Shown here: in pieces, positions 1 to 12,140 of the stretch
Numbering within the stretch: the first letter of the stretch is position 1
Layout: each line of letters starts with the position of its first letter
From: Entrophospora sp. SA101
Lineage: Eukaryota; Glomeromycota; Glomeromycetes; Entrophosporales; Entrophosporaceae
Assembly: GCA_958430865.1 (NCBI GenBank)
Contig: CAUDNR010000047.1
Coordinates: 74,601 to 138,600 of the forward strand
DNA length: 64,000 nucleotides
Reading direction: 5' to 3'
Position numbers and translations under genes: made by a program
The notes under the pieces: model-generated
Seen by the model: the letters and a program-made list of their open reading frames with translations, nothing else
The model's database searches: none
What the model was told of the DNA's origin: nothing

Positions 1-892
1 GACAATTCATGATCAAAGGTAAAATGTTGATTTGATGAAGTCAATGAAAAGTTGAAAAGTAAATAATATATTAGACTTTATAACAAAAAACCAAGCCTAT
101 GTATTAAAACATTCAATAAAGAAATACTATATTAATTTTTTTATTTATTATAAACATTTTATTTTATCAATTTGGAACTAAATTTCCTTCCCTCTGATAT
201 TAATATTGGTTTTTCAAATTTGCATAATGATCTTCAAGCCAATAAATTTAATTTTTGCGTGATATCTGGAAGGGAGATCACAACATAATTTAGCCAATGA
301 AATCAAATGTCCACGATGCTGATTGGTTATATGTAATTTTTTTAATGATCTACATACCAAGAAAACATGCAGTTTTCAAATTGTTATTTCTTCCCCATTT
401 TCAACAATATAGGTATTAAATGTGTGTGAAAAGATAGTAAATAGATAGTATTTTAAAAACTCAGAGTTATTTGCATTTTAAAAAGTTCACTATTGTAAAA
501 TATTCATTCAAAATTTTCCTTGATTGCAATACTTTTTGCTCTATTATATAAAACTTTCAAAAACCATATAAAATTAACATATTCTCACTGTATCAGTATT
601 CTACATACAGTTTTCAATTGAAACATTTTAATTTTTTGCAAACAGACAAATTTTGCAGGAGAAATAACAGCTTAAAGTTTTGATACTATAAATTTCATGA
701 AAAAATCCACATATATATAAATTTATCAACCAATATTGAATACCCCAATAAATGGTGTTTACCTTTATTTACCTCAACATCTTCTGTGATGTCAATGGAA
801 AGTAAATTAACAGAACAAAGTATAAGTTAATCAATGTTGTAAACATTATACCAAATAAATAATAAATAAACATGAATGAAAATTTTTTTTTT
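1..892. other. AT-rich sequence, no gene seen
   Basis: No open frame with protein-like composition, RNA gene or repeat array was recognised on either strand. The stretch is dominated by A/T runs. Confidence 0.5.
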
Positions 893-1142
893 GTATATTT
901 TTTTATCTCTCTTCATCAATTCCCCTGTTTCCTTTTCTAACTCATCTTTTTCCTCTTCTAAATCTTTCTTCTCACACTCCAAAATTTTCTTTTCTTCCTC
1001 CCCTTTTTCATTTCTTATTTCCCCTACTCAGCTCCCTCAACTCCTCTTCAAATTGTCCAACTTCTCCTTGATTTTCTCCAAATTTTTCTTGGCCTTTCTT
1101 TGTCTTTTCAAGTTGTTTTCTAATTTCTTCAATGGTTGACAT
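893..1142 (-). pseudogene. Frameshifted coiled-coil protein fragment
   Basis: Reading the minus strand from the ATG at 1142 gives a charged Glu/Lys-rich helix (starts MSTIEEIRKQLEKTKKG) of 44 residues before a stop. The same composition resumes in another frame (EEEKKILECEKKDLEEEKDE) until about 893. No GT..AG pair explains the frame change, so it reads as a broken gene. Heptad-like Glu/Lys/Leu spacing suggests a coiled coil. The family is not recognised. The plus-strand open frame here is the Ser/Phe-rich shadow of this helix. Confidence 0.45.
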
Positions 1143-2134
1143 TTTTTAGAATGTAGAAATTTAAAAATTAATTATTGATTTAGATTGTAATTGACATAAT
1201 AATTAAGTCATGTGCTCTGAATAAATCAGCTTACCATGTCCAGCCATTCATGGCCAACTTATCAATATAATAAATCGGGAATTTTCAAAGTGCTGGGACT
1301 CAGCCAATTTTAGTTTAGTATTTTTTGAAGCTGATTATAGATGATTCACAAGGAATTTAGCTGTGCGAATCAGTGTGGGGAATGCGGTGTGTAACATTAC
1401 ACCAATCAAAATTGTAATTTTTGGAGATGGTTTTTGTTCTATATATTTACACAACGAAATTTCAACACTAGTGAGAATCCTGAGTAAATTTAAAATAGCC
1501 ACTAAAATCATATATTAACATCTAAAATTTGGTAATTAATACTGACATTTATGGAAGTTTCAATGAATTTTAATACACAAAAATCATGTGAAGTTAGGGT
1601 GTCATACTATTAGAACTATTAGATCAACAAATATAATTAATGTCATTATGGTAATAAAATTTTTAATGTTACACTGACCATTATCAAAACATTATCCTTA
1701 AAAGGAAATTTTGCAAATAAAGAAATGGAAGGCAAAAATTACATAACTTCAAAGCCCATAAACTTTTTTTTTCATTAACAAAATTAGAAAAGGTTCTTTA
1801 TATTGATGAACTAGAATCATCATGCTACACTATATTCAAAAACAGCAATAAAATCTTTTTTTTTCAATGGGCCAGTTACATTATGAAATTGAGTGTTTTT
1901 CAGAATATGATTTTTGAAGAATGTTTTTTTCACAATTAGCATTTTCTCCCCTCAAAAACCTCTCTAAATCGATAAACTATAGATACCAAACTACAATTTA
2001 TCTAAATATGGAATTAAAACCTTACTCTTTGTGAAATAGTAGCATTCCAAAAATATGTATAATTGCTTTGCACTCAAAAAACAAATTTATTGATCAACAT
2101 TATGTTATATTACTTAATTTTGATTTAATTATAA
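1143..2134. other. AT-rich intergenic sequence
   Basis: Nothing codes convincingly. The 1245-1410 part is less AT-rich than its surroundings and may be an old repeat, but no terminal repeats or protein could be found to support that. Confidence 0.4.
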
Positions 2135-2269
2135 TATGACACCTCCCAATGTGAAGCACAATTTGAAGATTTTGAAATTGACATTTGGCTGCGTGGCGCA
2201 GAAATGGGACCACATGAACTATATATAAAAATTCCAGATGTATTTGATACATTGGTTTATAAAGACTGA
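2135..2269 (+). pseudogene. Isolated coding fragment, unrecognised protein
   Basis: An open frame of 44 residues ending in TGA at 2267-2269 has clear protein composition (for example EDFEIDIWLRGAEMGPHELY followed by IKIPDVFDTLVYKD). It has no start codon, stops lie just upstream, and no neighbouring exons could be joined. It is therefore most likely a relic of a larger gene. The family is not recognised. Confidence 0.4.
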
Positions 2270-2782
2270 TGATCATTCCACATTGACTTTCAGTTGAGAC
2301 TTTTCAAAGAATTTGTTCAAAAATTTATATGTACTTGTTTATAAAAAATTTCAAAACAACATAAATAAATGTTTATTCAAGAAAAATGCATATTATCACA
2401 TGGATAAGATTATTATGTGGATTTATAAACAATTGAAGTAAGAAATATTTTTGTCTACAAAATGACATTATTTATTATGTGCATTTTTGTACAATCATTA
2501 TTTTAAAATGTATGTGCATGTAGTGCATTTGTTCAAATCACATAGTTGGTTTGAACCAAAAACTCTTAATGATTGTGGTTAAAGCCAGTTTGTATGTATG
2601 TAATCTTTAAACAATATCATCAAACAGAATCAACCAACAAGAGAAATCTGAAAGGTAATTTTCTTTGAATCAAAACAATTCATCAAATAAACAAAGCCTA
2701 ATATTTAGTTCAATAGATAAAAATAGTGTTTTACAAAAGATTCTCATCCAAATGATAAATAACAATTTTAATAAAAGGGCAA

Positions 2783-2854
2783 TTCCGCATTGGGGAATTG
2801 AACCCCAGCCTTCCCGGTGAGAGCGGGAGATCCTAACCACTAGACCAATGCGGA
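2783..2854 (-). tRNA. tRNA-Glu (anticodon CTC)
   Basis: On the minus strand the 72-nt gene folds as a standard cloverleaf. The acceptor stem is seven pairs (TCCGCAT with ATGCGGA), the D-arm carries an A-box-like TAGTGGTTAGGA, and the five-pair anticodon stem TCCCG/CGGGA closes the loop CTCTCAC with anticodon CTC. A T-arm with GGTTCAATTCC serves as B box, and the discriminator is A. No intron is present. CCA is not encoded, as in eukaryotes. A run of four T follows on the same strand (plus 2773-2776) and would end Pol III transcription. Confidence 0.95.
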
Positions 2855-3677
2855 TTGGTATTGAGGCCTTTGTCATTTATTTTATTAAATGAATTTTTTT
2901 CATTCCAAATAAATTTTTGATAATCATGATATAGTCATGCCTCCATAAAAACACTGTTGGTTGAGCCAAAATATTTTCTTAGGAAGAAATATTCTTACCT
3001 CTATTAAAGAACAATAATGTCACCACATGCTGTCACTATAGAAAGGTTTTCAGTTTTGTTAATTGTTCTTTATTAAATGAAGGCTCATTATTAAATATAA
3101 ATTATATCAATATTAATTATCTAATAATTATCAACTTTTGCTTGTACTTTAGATCCATCAATTAATTCTTTCATAACAAGAAAGACAATTTCTAAATATT
3201 TACAATTTATCCATATCATTATTGTTATTTCACTCTTTGAACCTAATAACTTTCTTTAAAGTTTCATGAGTTTTTTTGATAATAACCATTGGTAGCAATG
3301 GTTATTCAGTTAACAAATTATTAAATGGATTGACTCATTATCATCATAAATTTTGGTGAATATTTGTAATGCATATTTCCATTCTAAGCTTTAAAATAAA
3401 ATTTCAAAATATGTTACACATGACATTTGTTCTTATATTATTAGAAATGACTTTGAAAAAAATACTATAGTTCTGTACAGAAATTATTATCAAATCAGTT
3501 TATCATAGCAAAAGGAGTTCTTATAAGCATTTGTTCTTATGTGGAGTAAGGCTGTATAAACAAATAATAATAATAACAGTGAATTTTTTTACATGAAATA
3601 AATAATTATTTTTATTTATTTATTATATACTTATTATTATTATATTTGATTTTTTTAAAAAAATTGTTTTAATCATA
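2855..3677. other. AT-rich intergenic sequence
   Basis: This lies between the tRNA and the 3' end of the F-box gene. No coding or structural signal was seen. Confidence 0.5.
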
Positions 3678-5195
3678 TTATGATGATAGTCTATCAAATA
3701 CATGTTTAAATAAAACATCACTAACTCGAAAAAAGCTATGGTGATTATAATCCAGATCCACCAACTCTTTAATTTGAGCCAATTTATCCATTAAATCCTC
3801 ATTAAATCCTATAATATAGAATCTTAAAAAAAAAGGAGGAGCAGTAGGAAGAGAATCTTTCCTACTTTTATTATTTTTCTGTAAAAAATCTAATAATGGA
3901 TTAATCATAGTAAATTCATTGACTCCATTTGCTTGAAAAGAAACAAATTTTAGATTTTTTGTTGATGCTTGACACAGAACTTTAATAATCTTGTCAAAAT
4001 TTAAAACATTATCAATTAGATGTAATGAGAAGACTTCCAGTTTATCACATGATTTTAATATTTTAAGCAATTGTTTATCTAAACTATTATCATAGATTAT
4101 TGACAAATGTTTCAGATTTTTGCAGTTTTCTCCAATCGAACTCAATAAATGTTTGATTGCATCTGTTGCAGGGGGTAAATCGGATAAACCAGCAATACAT
4201 AAAGTTTGAAGATTTTTACCATTCAAAGTAATGAAATTTCCCATTTCTATAATATATTCTGTTGTGTGTGTAAGAAAAAAGAATTTCTTTAGATTTGGGA
4301 AAGTGATTGAACTCAATTTGTTAATAATAATTTTATTTGATGTACTATATGAATTATAAAATTGATAACCATCTTTTAAAAACAAAGCTTCTAAACCATT
4401 AGAAATTGGTGGTGGTGATGATGATGACGATGGTGATGATGAGAGTGTATTTAATATTTTATATGCTAATGAATCATTATCAACTTTAATACATATATAA
4501 AGTTTTTTTACATTGTTTTGTGAATTTAATAAAACAATCAAATCATCATTATTATCATCCTTATATCCAATACTATTAATGTCTAATATTTGAATACTTT
4601 TACTTGTTGAATTTATTAATGCCTTCAATAATTCTGATTGGTTATTACTTGAACATTTCAATTCCTTAATATTTGAAAAACAACCATAAAGAAGATTTGA
4701 TAAAGAAGAGGAATAATAGCAAGAAACAAAATCCAAATCAAGTATTTGAATTTTTGAATATTTCATAATCAAATTTATCAACTCTCTAGTTAAAAGATTT
4801 GTCTTCAATGATTTAACATCTTCATCATCCTCATCAATTAATTCCTTGACTAGTTCTGGATTATCAATTGACAGTATACGTGCAAACTTTGAATAATTAT
4901 GTGAAAGACCTTTGTTATTATCGGTGCTGCTGCTACTATTATTATGCTCGTCTATTAATAATTTAAATGTTAATTTAATCTGATTTTCTCTTAGAATGTT
5001 TTTTGGTCCTATCAATAATAAACCATTAATTAATATTTTGATAGTATCCATTGAAGAAAATGGATTTTTCCATAATTTTCCGATATTAATCTCACACCAC
5101 AATTTATTAACCAATATACACGAATATAATGTTCTATAATCATTTTCGAAATAATCGAAAATTTCTTTAAGACAATCGATTGTTAGATTTTTCAT
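3678..5195 (-). CDS. F-box protein with degenerate leucine-rich C-terminal region
   Basis: This is a single-exon gene of 505 aa if translation starts at the ATG at 5195 (MKNLTIDCLKEIFDYF). I chose that start because the F-box begins there; the upstream open frame to 5393 is unrelated and overlaps a plus-strand gene relic. Residues 1-45 form an F-box ending in NKLWCEINIGKLWKNPFSS. The rest has repeating Leu/Ile-rich helices and strands, as in the F-box/LRR-like proteins multiplied in arbuscular mycorrhizal fungi, with Ser/Pro and Asn/Asp low-complexity insertions. By family knowledge it would bind Skp1 in an SCF ubiquitin ligase and present substrates. The target cannot be read from sequence. 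Confidence 0.85.
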   Translation of the reverse strand: MKNLTIDCLKEIFDYFENDYRTLYSCILVNKLWCEINIGKLWKNPFSSMDTIKILINGLLLIGPKNILRENQIKLTFKLLIDEHNNSSSSTDNNKGLSHNYSKFARILSIDNPELVKELIDEDDEDVKSLKTNLLTRELINLIMKYSKIQILDLDFVSCYYSSSLSNLLYGCFSNIKELKCSSNNQSELLKALINSTSKSIQILDINSIGYKDDNNDDLIVLLNSQNNVKKLYICIKVDNDSLAYKILNTLSSSPSSSSSPPPISNGLEALFLKDGYQFYNSYSTSNKIIINKLSSITFPNLKKFFFLTHTTEYIIEMGNFITLNGKNLQTLCIAGLSDLPPATDAIKHLLSSIGENCKNLKHLSIIYDNSLDKQLLKILKSCDKLEVFSLHLIDNVLNFDKIIKVLCQASTKNLKFVSFQANGVNEFTMINPLLDFLQKNNKSRKDSLPTAPPFFLRFYIIGFNEDLMDKLAQIKELVDLDYNHHSFFRVSDVLFKHVFDRLSS

Positions 5196-5360
5196 CCTTT
5201 GATGTTCTGGAATAAAAAAAATTAAAAAATATTCGTTACACACAATTAGGAAAATCAAACACCGTATTATCTCGAATATAAGCATCACTATTTTAACACG
5301 TGGATTGGTAGTTCTTATATTGAGACAATACGGTATTGACAACCATCTTAAAAGAAGACG

Positions 5361-5639
5361 ATGAACCCTCGACTTTCTTACAGACGCGAACAAATAAACA
5401 TTGATCTAGTTGCGCATTTACTCGGGCAGACATTCCTCAAGAAAAAATTACAAATCATCAAGCTAGAAGCAATTAGTTTACAATAATGAATTAGAAAGAT
5501 AGGAATAAGAATTACAGTAGACGAACCAATTGATGTTTGGGGATGTGCTGCTGTCAATATTTTATTTGGTTCTTGTGAATATATTAAATTAGTTGCAACA
5601 GAACACCTTGAGACCGTCAATAACACTACAATTAATTAA
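5361..5639 (+). pseudogene. Coding relic with two in-frame stops, unrecognised
   Basis: A single plus-strand frame from an ATG at 5361 reads as protein on both sides of tandem TAA TGA codons at 5484-5489. The first part starts MNPRLSYRREQINIDLVAH. The second contains TVDEPIDVWGCAAVNILFGS and ends with a stop at 5637-5639. Composition and codon use look like former coding sequence. No splice sites remove the stops. It overlaps the 5' flank of the divergent F-box gene. The family is not recognised. Confidence 0.4.
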
Positions 5640-6474
5640 TTCATTTGATGAAATATTTATACCTTTTAATTGAAAGCTTTTCAAGTTTTATTAGCAACAA
5701 TTCCAAAAATGGAACATAAGTAATGCATGTATTGCTTGTATATTAAATTTAGTGTATTAAATATGAAAACTTTGGTCCATTAGAACAAGTAGTACATAAT
5801 AATAGGTTTGTAACGCATAATTCGAGCCATTCTAATGAATGAGTAATAAAAAAAAAACCATTGAAATATACACGACACGAGAAACATCAAAGAAATATGT
5901 ACTTTATTTCGTTCGGTACTATTTAATATTGTAACTCTAAAATAAAAATAAATGTATAAATAATAAATAATTGGATTCTTTCATTCATTATTTCTCTTTC
6001 ACCTTCTCACAGTTATCTCTCATATTCAACAAGAAAATTCTTCTTTCATTCTTTATTAAAAAAAAAACAAAATCTTTTATTTCAAGAATTTCAAAAACAA
6101 CAATCACAATTTTAATTTCAATTTAATAATATATTCACACAATTTATTTATTTTTGTTTGAAAACAGATCAAAAAAAATTTTGCATTCATAATATTTTTC
6201 TTCTTTTATTTCCAGATTCTTATTTTCAGAATAATAATTATAAAGAATTATTATCAAGAGATATATATTAAAGTTATTGCAGGAAGATTTTTTGATGATG
6301 GTCGATAATAATAATTATTTATTTAGACAACTTGGTAATTTCTCTGCCAAAACACATGTATAAAAATATATTATATATATATATATATATATATGTGCAT
6401 ACATACATACATACATATATATATTGTATTATTTATATTTTATATTTGCATTTTTGCAGAAAAAGAAATAACAA
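5640..6474. other. AT-rich intergenic with microsatellites
   Basis: Contains an (AT)n tract at about 6371-6394 followed by a CATA repeat at about 6397-6416. No coding signal was seen. It forms the 3' flank of the gene ending at 6475. Confidence 0.6.
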
Positions 6475-9244
6475 CTAAATGATTTGTAAATCTGAAACCG
6501 CACTTAATCTTTTTTTAGCTTTATAATAGATTATTAAAACATTATAAACCCTCCAAATTATCCTATTAAATATCAAAAGGCCACTAGTGATCAAAGCCAT
6601 GAAAGGAATAATGTCAGTTGTTGTCGTATTCAAATAGTAAATTATTTGAATAATAAATTGTGGAATATCTTCAATAAATAAATTCATCATTCCACCATAA
6701 AAAAATAAACTCTGATGTTTAAGACCCCTTTGCTGTGACGACAAAGGTGCTGAAAAAACTTGTAAATTGAAGATTTTAGAATCCAAGATTTCTAACATTT
6801 CAACGTCGGCACTTGATAATATTGTAATCACTGATGCTATTCTTGAATATTTTTGAAACCATTTGGCAAATTCTCGATTGGATTTAATCTCGATTATAAA
6901 AATACTTATTGCAAGCGAAAAATTATATATCAACGGAATTACTACACATAGTAAACTATAATGAAACAACGTAACAAATGTTATTATTATTTTGAGATTT
7001 TTTTTTGGAAGAAAAAAAAAAGAAAAATTTACTTTGGAATAAATAACCGTGAGACCTTTCTTGAATGAAACACAAGAAATAGTATATCGATCACTAAATC
7101 ACCAAGTACAAAAGCTGCAAGAAGTATCGTTAAATTATTTGCCTAAAGAATAAGAATAATATATATTTAATTGAAATGATATAAATAACAATAGTAATTT
7201 GATTACTTGTAAACCCCCCCCCAAATTTACCTCTTTGTTTTTATTTCTTGCAATCAAGTAAATAATTAATAACGCAAGAAAACATCCACCAAATGCACTT
7301 AATATATAAATGCAAATTTTATTTGATTTTTTCGAAATATTATTATCTATTCCAATCAACAAAAATATACACATTACTAAAAATTATTAGAAATAAATGG
7401 AAAATCTTTACAGATATACATACGTATAATTACAAATTGTTTTTCACTATCCAAATAACGAGTAATGTTGTGTTTAGAAATTGCCGTGTAATCTTTATTC
7501 GCGATCAAGCTATTTAAATCTTTAATAATTGTTTCAACATCCTTTTCCTGTTTATTATTATTCAAAGTGATTGTCAATTCAAAAAGCACTCGTTCTTTGG
7601 CAGCCGTTGAATCGATTTGTGTATGGGATGAAAGTTTCAATCTTGATGGAGAAATCGGAATTACGCTAGATAATTGTTCAATTAAAAGTCGTCGAAATTC
7701 ATCAGGATCATCATAACTTTGATAAACTTCTGTTCCTTCAGTTGTCAAACAAAGTAATCCTGTCGCTTCTTCTTCTACAAAAAATAAAATAAAATAAAAT
7801 TATAAACAAAATTTTTATTATTAGAGAAGAGAAATAAAATTTACTTGAAATTGGGTAATTCTTTTGTGACCCCAGTGTAAAGGTCCAATAAAATTTCGAT
7901 ATACCAAGGAGTGGTTCATTTTCTGGTTGAGATTTAACAAAATTATCATTAATCACCACAAAATATCGTGAGCCAGGCTCATTAAATGTACTCGGGAACA
8001 CTGTTATGTTAACAGTATAATTATCATTACTCAGGTTACAAAGTCCTGCCGATGCTGAAAACGTTTGTCTAAAATTAGTCATCGATGATAAATCATCACC
8101 ATTTTCGGGGTATTTATATACTGTGATATTTTGGGTGGATAACGTCACCGGAATTTTATAGGTGATTGATAGTGTGGTGAGAGGAGTTGTGGAATTGATT
8201 TCGGGAAAGGTTGAATTTATTACGGAGTTTTGGAAATTCGGATTTATTGCTTGAGATTTTTTTAGGAAATTTGCGTAAATTTTAATTTCATTTTTATTTT
8301 TTTGTTGTACAATTCCATACACCGTATTATTATGATAAAATACTCCCATATTTACACTGGTACCTTTCACACCCTCCCAATTCTCTACAAATTTGCCATC
8401 ATCATCCACCAAATAACCTGTAATAGCGTCCTTTTTGAGATGTGTCACAAGAAATCCACCCTGATATAAACAATAAACAGACCAAATTGTATTTTCGTAG
8501 CCTTTCTCGATTGATAATTGTTTAAATTTAGTAACTGATCCGCTCGATAAGAAGCCGATTTGATAAATGGCTTCTAATGATTTTAGAATGGGTTTATTTT
8601 TATTTTTGGTTTTTTTTTTCTTTGTTATCTTATCAACAATAACAGTTTTCCGAAAATGCAAGATACAAACATTTCCAATGCCATTGTTAGCAATTTTACA
8701 TTTTTGTATTTCTAGCGAATCTAAAATTTCGGCTGTTTCATATATCAGATATGGTCTTGGGACTATATTTAATTCGGGTTTTATGAATGTTGCATACACA
8801 GACCATTTAGGTTCGTAGTATGTATCATCTGAATGCGTGAGGTTTATTTTTGTCACTGAAATCAATGCGTAACCACCTTCTGCCGTAGAAAGTATCGCAG
8901 AGTTGATATTCTCATTTCCAACCTTATCTGTAAACTCTAGTTTTCCACTACTAATTTGTTGGACATCGCCGGTTATCGGATCGCTAATCAAATAGAGATT
9001 TATTTATTTAATTTTTATATAAAGAAATAAAGATGATTAGCTTGCTAAATAAAAAAACCTACGGATGACTAAAAATTTGCCAACTCCTAGATGTATTTAT
9101 TGGACGATCAATTGCTATGAAACCATTTTCTGGAACAAGGTTTACTGCAATTTTATGTTGATAATCAGCTCCTAACTTTAACTTTCTATTGGATTTATTG
9201 GGTTGATTTATTATTAACAATTATATATTAATATTCTTTAAAAA

Positions 9245-9280
<36 letters not shown>

Positions 9281-9773
9281 ATAATTACTTTGTGACTTTT
9301 CCATTAATATTAACAATCAATCCATACAAATCATACGCATAACCAGCGTCATAAGGAGCTTCTTCGACATACGTGACTAACACATATTCTTTGTTTAGGA
9401 TATAATATTCGATCATATCATTCGGACAAAGATTATAATTTGGTATTGGATAGTCGACAATAAACGATTTGATTATGCTTCCAGGATTATTATCATTATT
9501 ATCATTAATAGGTAGAAACGCTCTCAAATAGATTTCAGGATATTTGCAAGACGAAGAATCGTTATGATAACGTGCGTATCTTAAAACCATGATTCCATCA
9601 GCTGATTGTTTTGTGTTCATAAATCCTAATCTTTTATCGGGATCATTATAAGTTATTTCGAAATCGTAGGATTGGACGATTTGAAATAATAATAACAACG
9701 TCATTATTAAAAAAAAATCATGATTTGTGTAATTATGTGAATACGAAAAAAAACATTTTTTTAAAAACATCAT
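6475..9773 (-). CDS. Large secreted/extracellular-domain protein with C-terminal multi-pass membrane region
   Basis: Seven exons join in frame: 9773-9289, 9185-9063, 8983-7845, 7774-7424, 7376-7231, 7142-7033 and 6955-6475. All have GT..AG borders and total 944 aa. I start at MMFLKKCFFS (9773); an ATG at 9887 would add 38 residues. A hydrophobic stretch MTLLLLFQIVQS is followed by a long beta-rich domain with many N-glycosylation-type NxS/T sites, probably extracellular. Exon 5 has a clear transmembrane segment near ICIYILSAFGGCFLALLIIY. Exons 6-7 add several more, including VLGDLVIDILFLVF, a loop with FIEDIPQFIIQ, and LITSGLLIFNRIIW. A short basic tail ends the protein. I recognise no named family. 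The layout suggests a surface receptor or transporter-like protein. Exon continuity is strong; function is unknown. Confidence 0.8.
9247..9276. repeat. (AT)n microsatellite
   Basis: A perfect AT dinucleotide tract lying inside the first intron of the seven-exon membrane protein gene. Confidence 0.9.
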
Positions 9774-11904
9774 TGTTCGTTTATTTAATGATTTTGAAAT
9801 CAAATGTTTTTTAGAGAAAGGTGGGAGAGAGTGAAGGAGAAGAGAAATAGGAGTAAATAGGGAGATCAAAACTTTTTTGCAAAACATACCGTCGACTAAT
9901 CGATGTATTTATAATGTTTGGGAATTAAAATTTCATCGGATAATCTCCGACAAACTAAAAATCAAGATAAAACTTGTACGACTAAATACTGAGAATTCGA
10001 TTCCATATAGTTTAATATGTGTGTGTGTGTGTGATTTGAATCAAATTTATTAAAAGTAGAAGCTCGGTGTTTCCTTTTTTGCACACTTTATGTAAGAAAT
10101 ATATAGATTATTTAATTATTTACTCTGCAAATAACAAACAAACAGTCTCCTTGATAGACTAATTTATCAGTAGGATTTAAATGATGATTAAAGATCGTTA
10201 CATGAATTGCCTTAATAATATAATCAATCAACTTGATATTTACAGAATATATTTGCTTATTTCGCCCTGGATTGCCACGAAATGAATTACGATAATATTA
10301 TTTTAAAATAATCAATAAATAATAAATATATTAATTATTATTACCATAATTTGATTTTATAATAATAAGAAAATAAAAATTATTGCCTTGCTTTGTCCCG
10401 TTTCTTTTATTATATTATATATACGTGTATATTTCAAAAACCCCTGGTCAACATCTAAATAAACAATACTAATACATGTAACTCTTCTATTCTTCTGTCT
10501 TCCCGGTGCCAAGGAAGTGAAAGGTCTTTTTAATTCAACGTGTGAAATAAAATCAAATCATGATGATCCAAAAATTGGTTGATCAAATACTATTCTTAAA
10601 AACTATGCATATTAATATATGCATAAAATTAAACAGTATATACTTTAAATTAAAAGATACCCGAACTTTAAACGATAACAAACAAAATACAATATTTGCC
10701 ACAGAATAAATAATATTTTATTATCGGGAATAATACAATGTAAATTAGTTAATACTAGCGAGCCCTTTCTTTCTATACTATTTTTAGACGACGATCACAA
10801 TAGAATTGTAAAAGCCGAATTTCAAAAAAATGGGATACAGATCGACGCAAATCCATTCATTTTTAGTAAGCAAATTCCATATTAATAGTAAACTAGATAA
10901 ATAAAATCGGCGTGTACTGACATTATTATTGAAAGAGTCGACTTTATAAAAAATAATATTATGTATAAATAAAATAACAAATAAAACATTCAAAAAAAAA
11001 AATTAAATAAATATTCATGCTAAAGAAGCTTGCTTGTTTTCTATAAACTGTTTGCTTCCATATCATCATTTGTTACAAACGTAATTTATACATACGAGAA
11101 TGTTCTTTAAACATTCACGAACAGTGTATAAAATCGGTGTGTAACCAACGCAGATTTCAAATTATTATTTAATTCGTAGTCTTTTTAATATTAATATTAA
11201 AGGAAAGACATGCGGGTTATAAAATCCGTATTTACGTATATTAATAATATTCTCACGCAGTTTTGTTAAAATATGATTAAATTTAGAAACTATTTGTAGA
11301 AAATTATACTGGATTTTTTATATGACCATTTTGTATACAATTAAATTTTATAGATTCTTATTGATGATTAATTATTTATAAAGATTACTATTTATTAATT
11401 TTTTTCCTATTGAGTTTATTAAAATACTAATAGAACTCCCGTATATTTACACATGACGTGTGGTTCCCCTACCCATTTCTTTCATTTATATTTATAAGAT
11501 CAATATAAAGGCAATTATCTAAAAATATTATTTGTACAAAGAAATAATAGTGATCATCTCTCTTAAAATTTTATCTGTGCATGATAGCATTACAGCTTCC
11601 TTGGGACGTACGGAAGCTATATATATATTAGATTGATTTGATTTGATTACTTTCTTATCATTATGTTAATAAAGTCACTTGTTAGTTATATGCGTGTGTG
11701 TATGTAATGTAGTAACAATAATTATTGATAGAATAATTAATAAAGAAAAGTTGAAGCAGACCAAGAAGTTTTTCACTAGTTTGGACAATGTTTTTTTGAT
11801 AAAAATGGTCATACGGTCCAACACTGTCTATAACGGATCATCGGGACCAGGAAATTTGTCCGTTATAGAGAGAATCCGGTATAGAAAATTGTACTACATT
11901 AAGT
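9774..11904. other. Long AT-rich intergenic region
   Basis: It holds a short (GT)n tract at about 10018-10033. A less AT-rich stretch at 11,805-11,885 contains two copies of the word CCGTTATAGAG or its near match in opposite orientation and looks like a transposon-end fragment. No gene was recognised. Confidence 0.5.
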
Positions 11905-12140
11905 CAGTGTTGTGCCATTTATGGTTCCAATAAAATTTCATTGGAACATTCCAACAAATTCTAATTGGAATTGGAATGTTCCAAATGTGGTTCCAATGAA
12001 GTTAACCAATGAAATTCAATTAGAGTGTCTCACACACAAATTTTATTGGTCAATATCATTTGAAAATCTACATTGAAACCATATTGGAGCCACATTGGAA
12101 CATTCCAATAGCATTACAATGTTCCAATTGCACAACACTG
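11905..12140. mobile_element. Non-autonomous hAT-like MITE, 236 bp
   Basis: The element starts with CAGTGTTGTGC at 11905-11915 and ends with the exact inverse at 12130-12140, an 11-bp terminal inverted repeat. CAG-starting ends are typical of hAT elements. The interior has no coding capacity and contains repeated palindromic words built from TTGGAACATTCCAA. The 8-bp flanks do not match well, so the target-site duplication has decayed or the family assignment is wrong. Confidence 0.6.

Noticed and set aside
876..1139. 87-codon plus-strand frame rich in Ser and Phe
   Set aside because: It is the reverse shadow of the Glu/Lys-rich coiled-coil fragment on the minus strand.
5196..5393. N-terminal extension of the first F-box frame
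   Set aside because: The F-box begins exactly at the ATG at 5195; the extension overlaps a relic in the opposite strand and is not F-box-like.
5378..5626. 82-codon minus-strand frame
   Set aside because: Shadow of the plus-strand relic at 5361-5639, which has better protein composition.
6371..6422. Short tandem CATA/AT units considered as a CRISPR-like array
   Set aside because: Pure microsatellite with no spacers; CRISPR is not expected in a fungal nucleus.
8567..8818. 83-codon plus-strand frame
   Set aside because: Antisense to exon 3 of the seven-exon membrane protein gene.
10784..10993. 69-codon minus-strand frame
   Set aside because: Hydrophobic, AT-driven composition with no splice context or domain.
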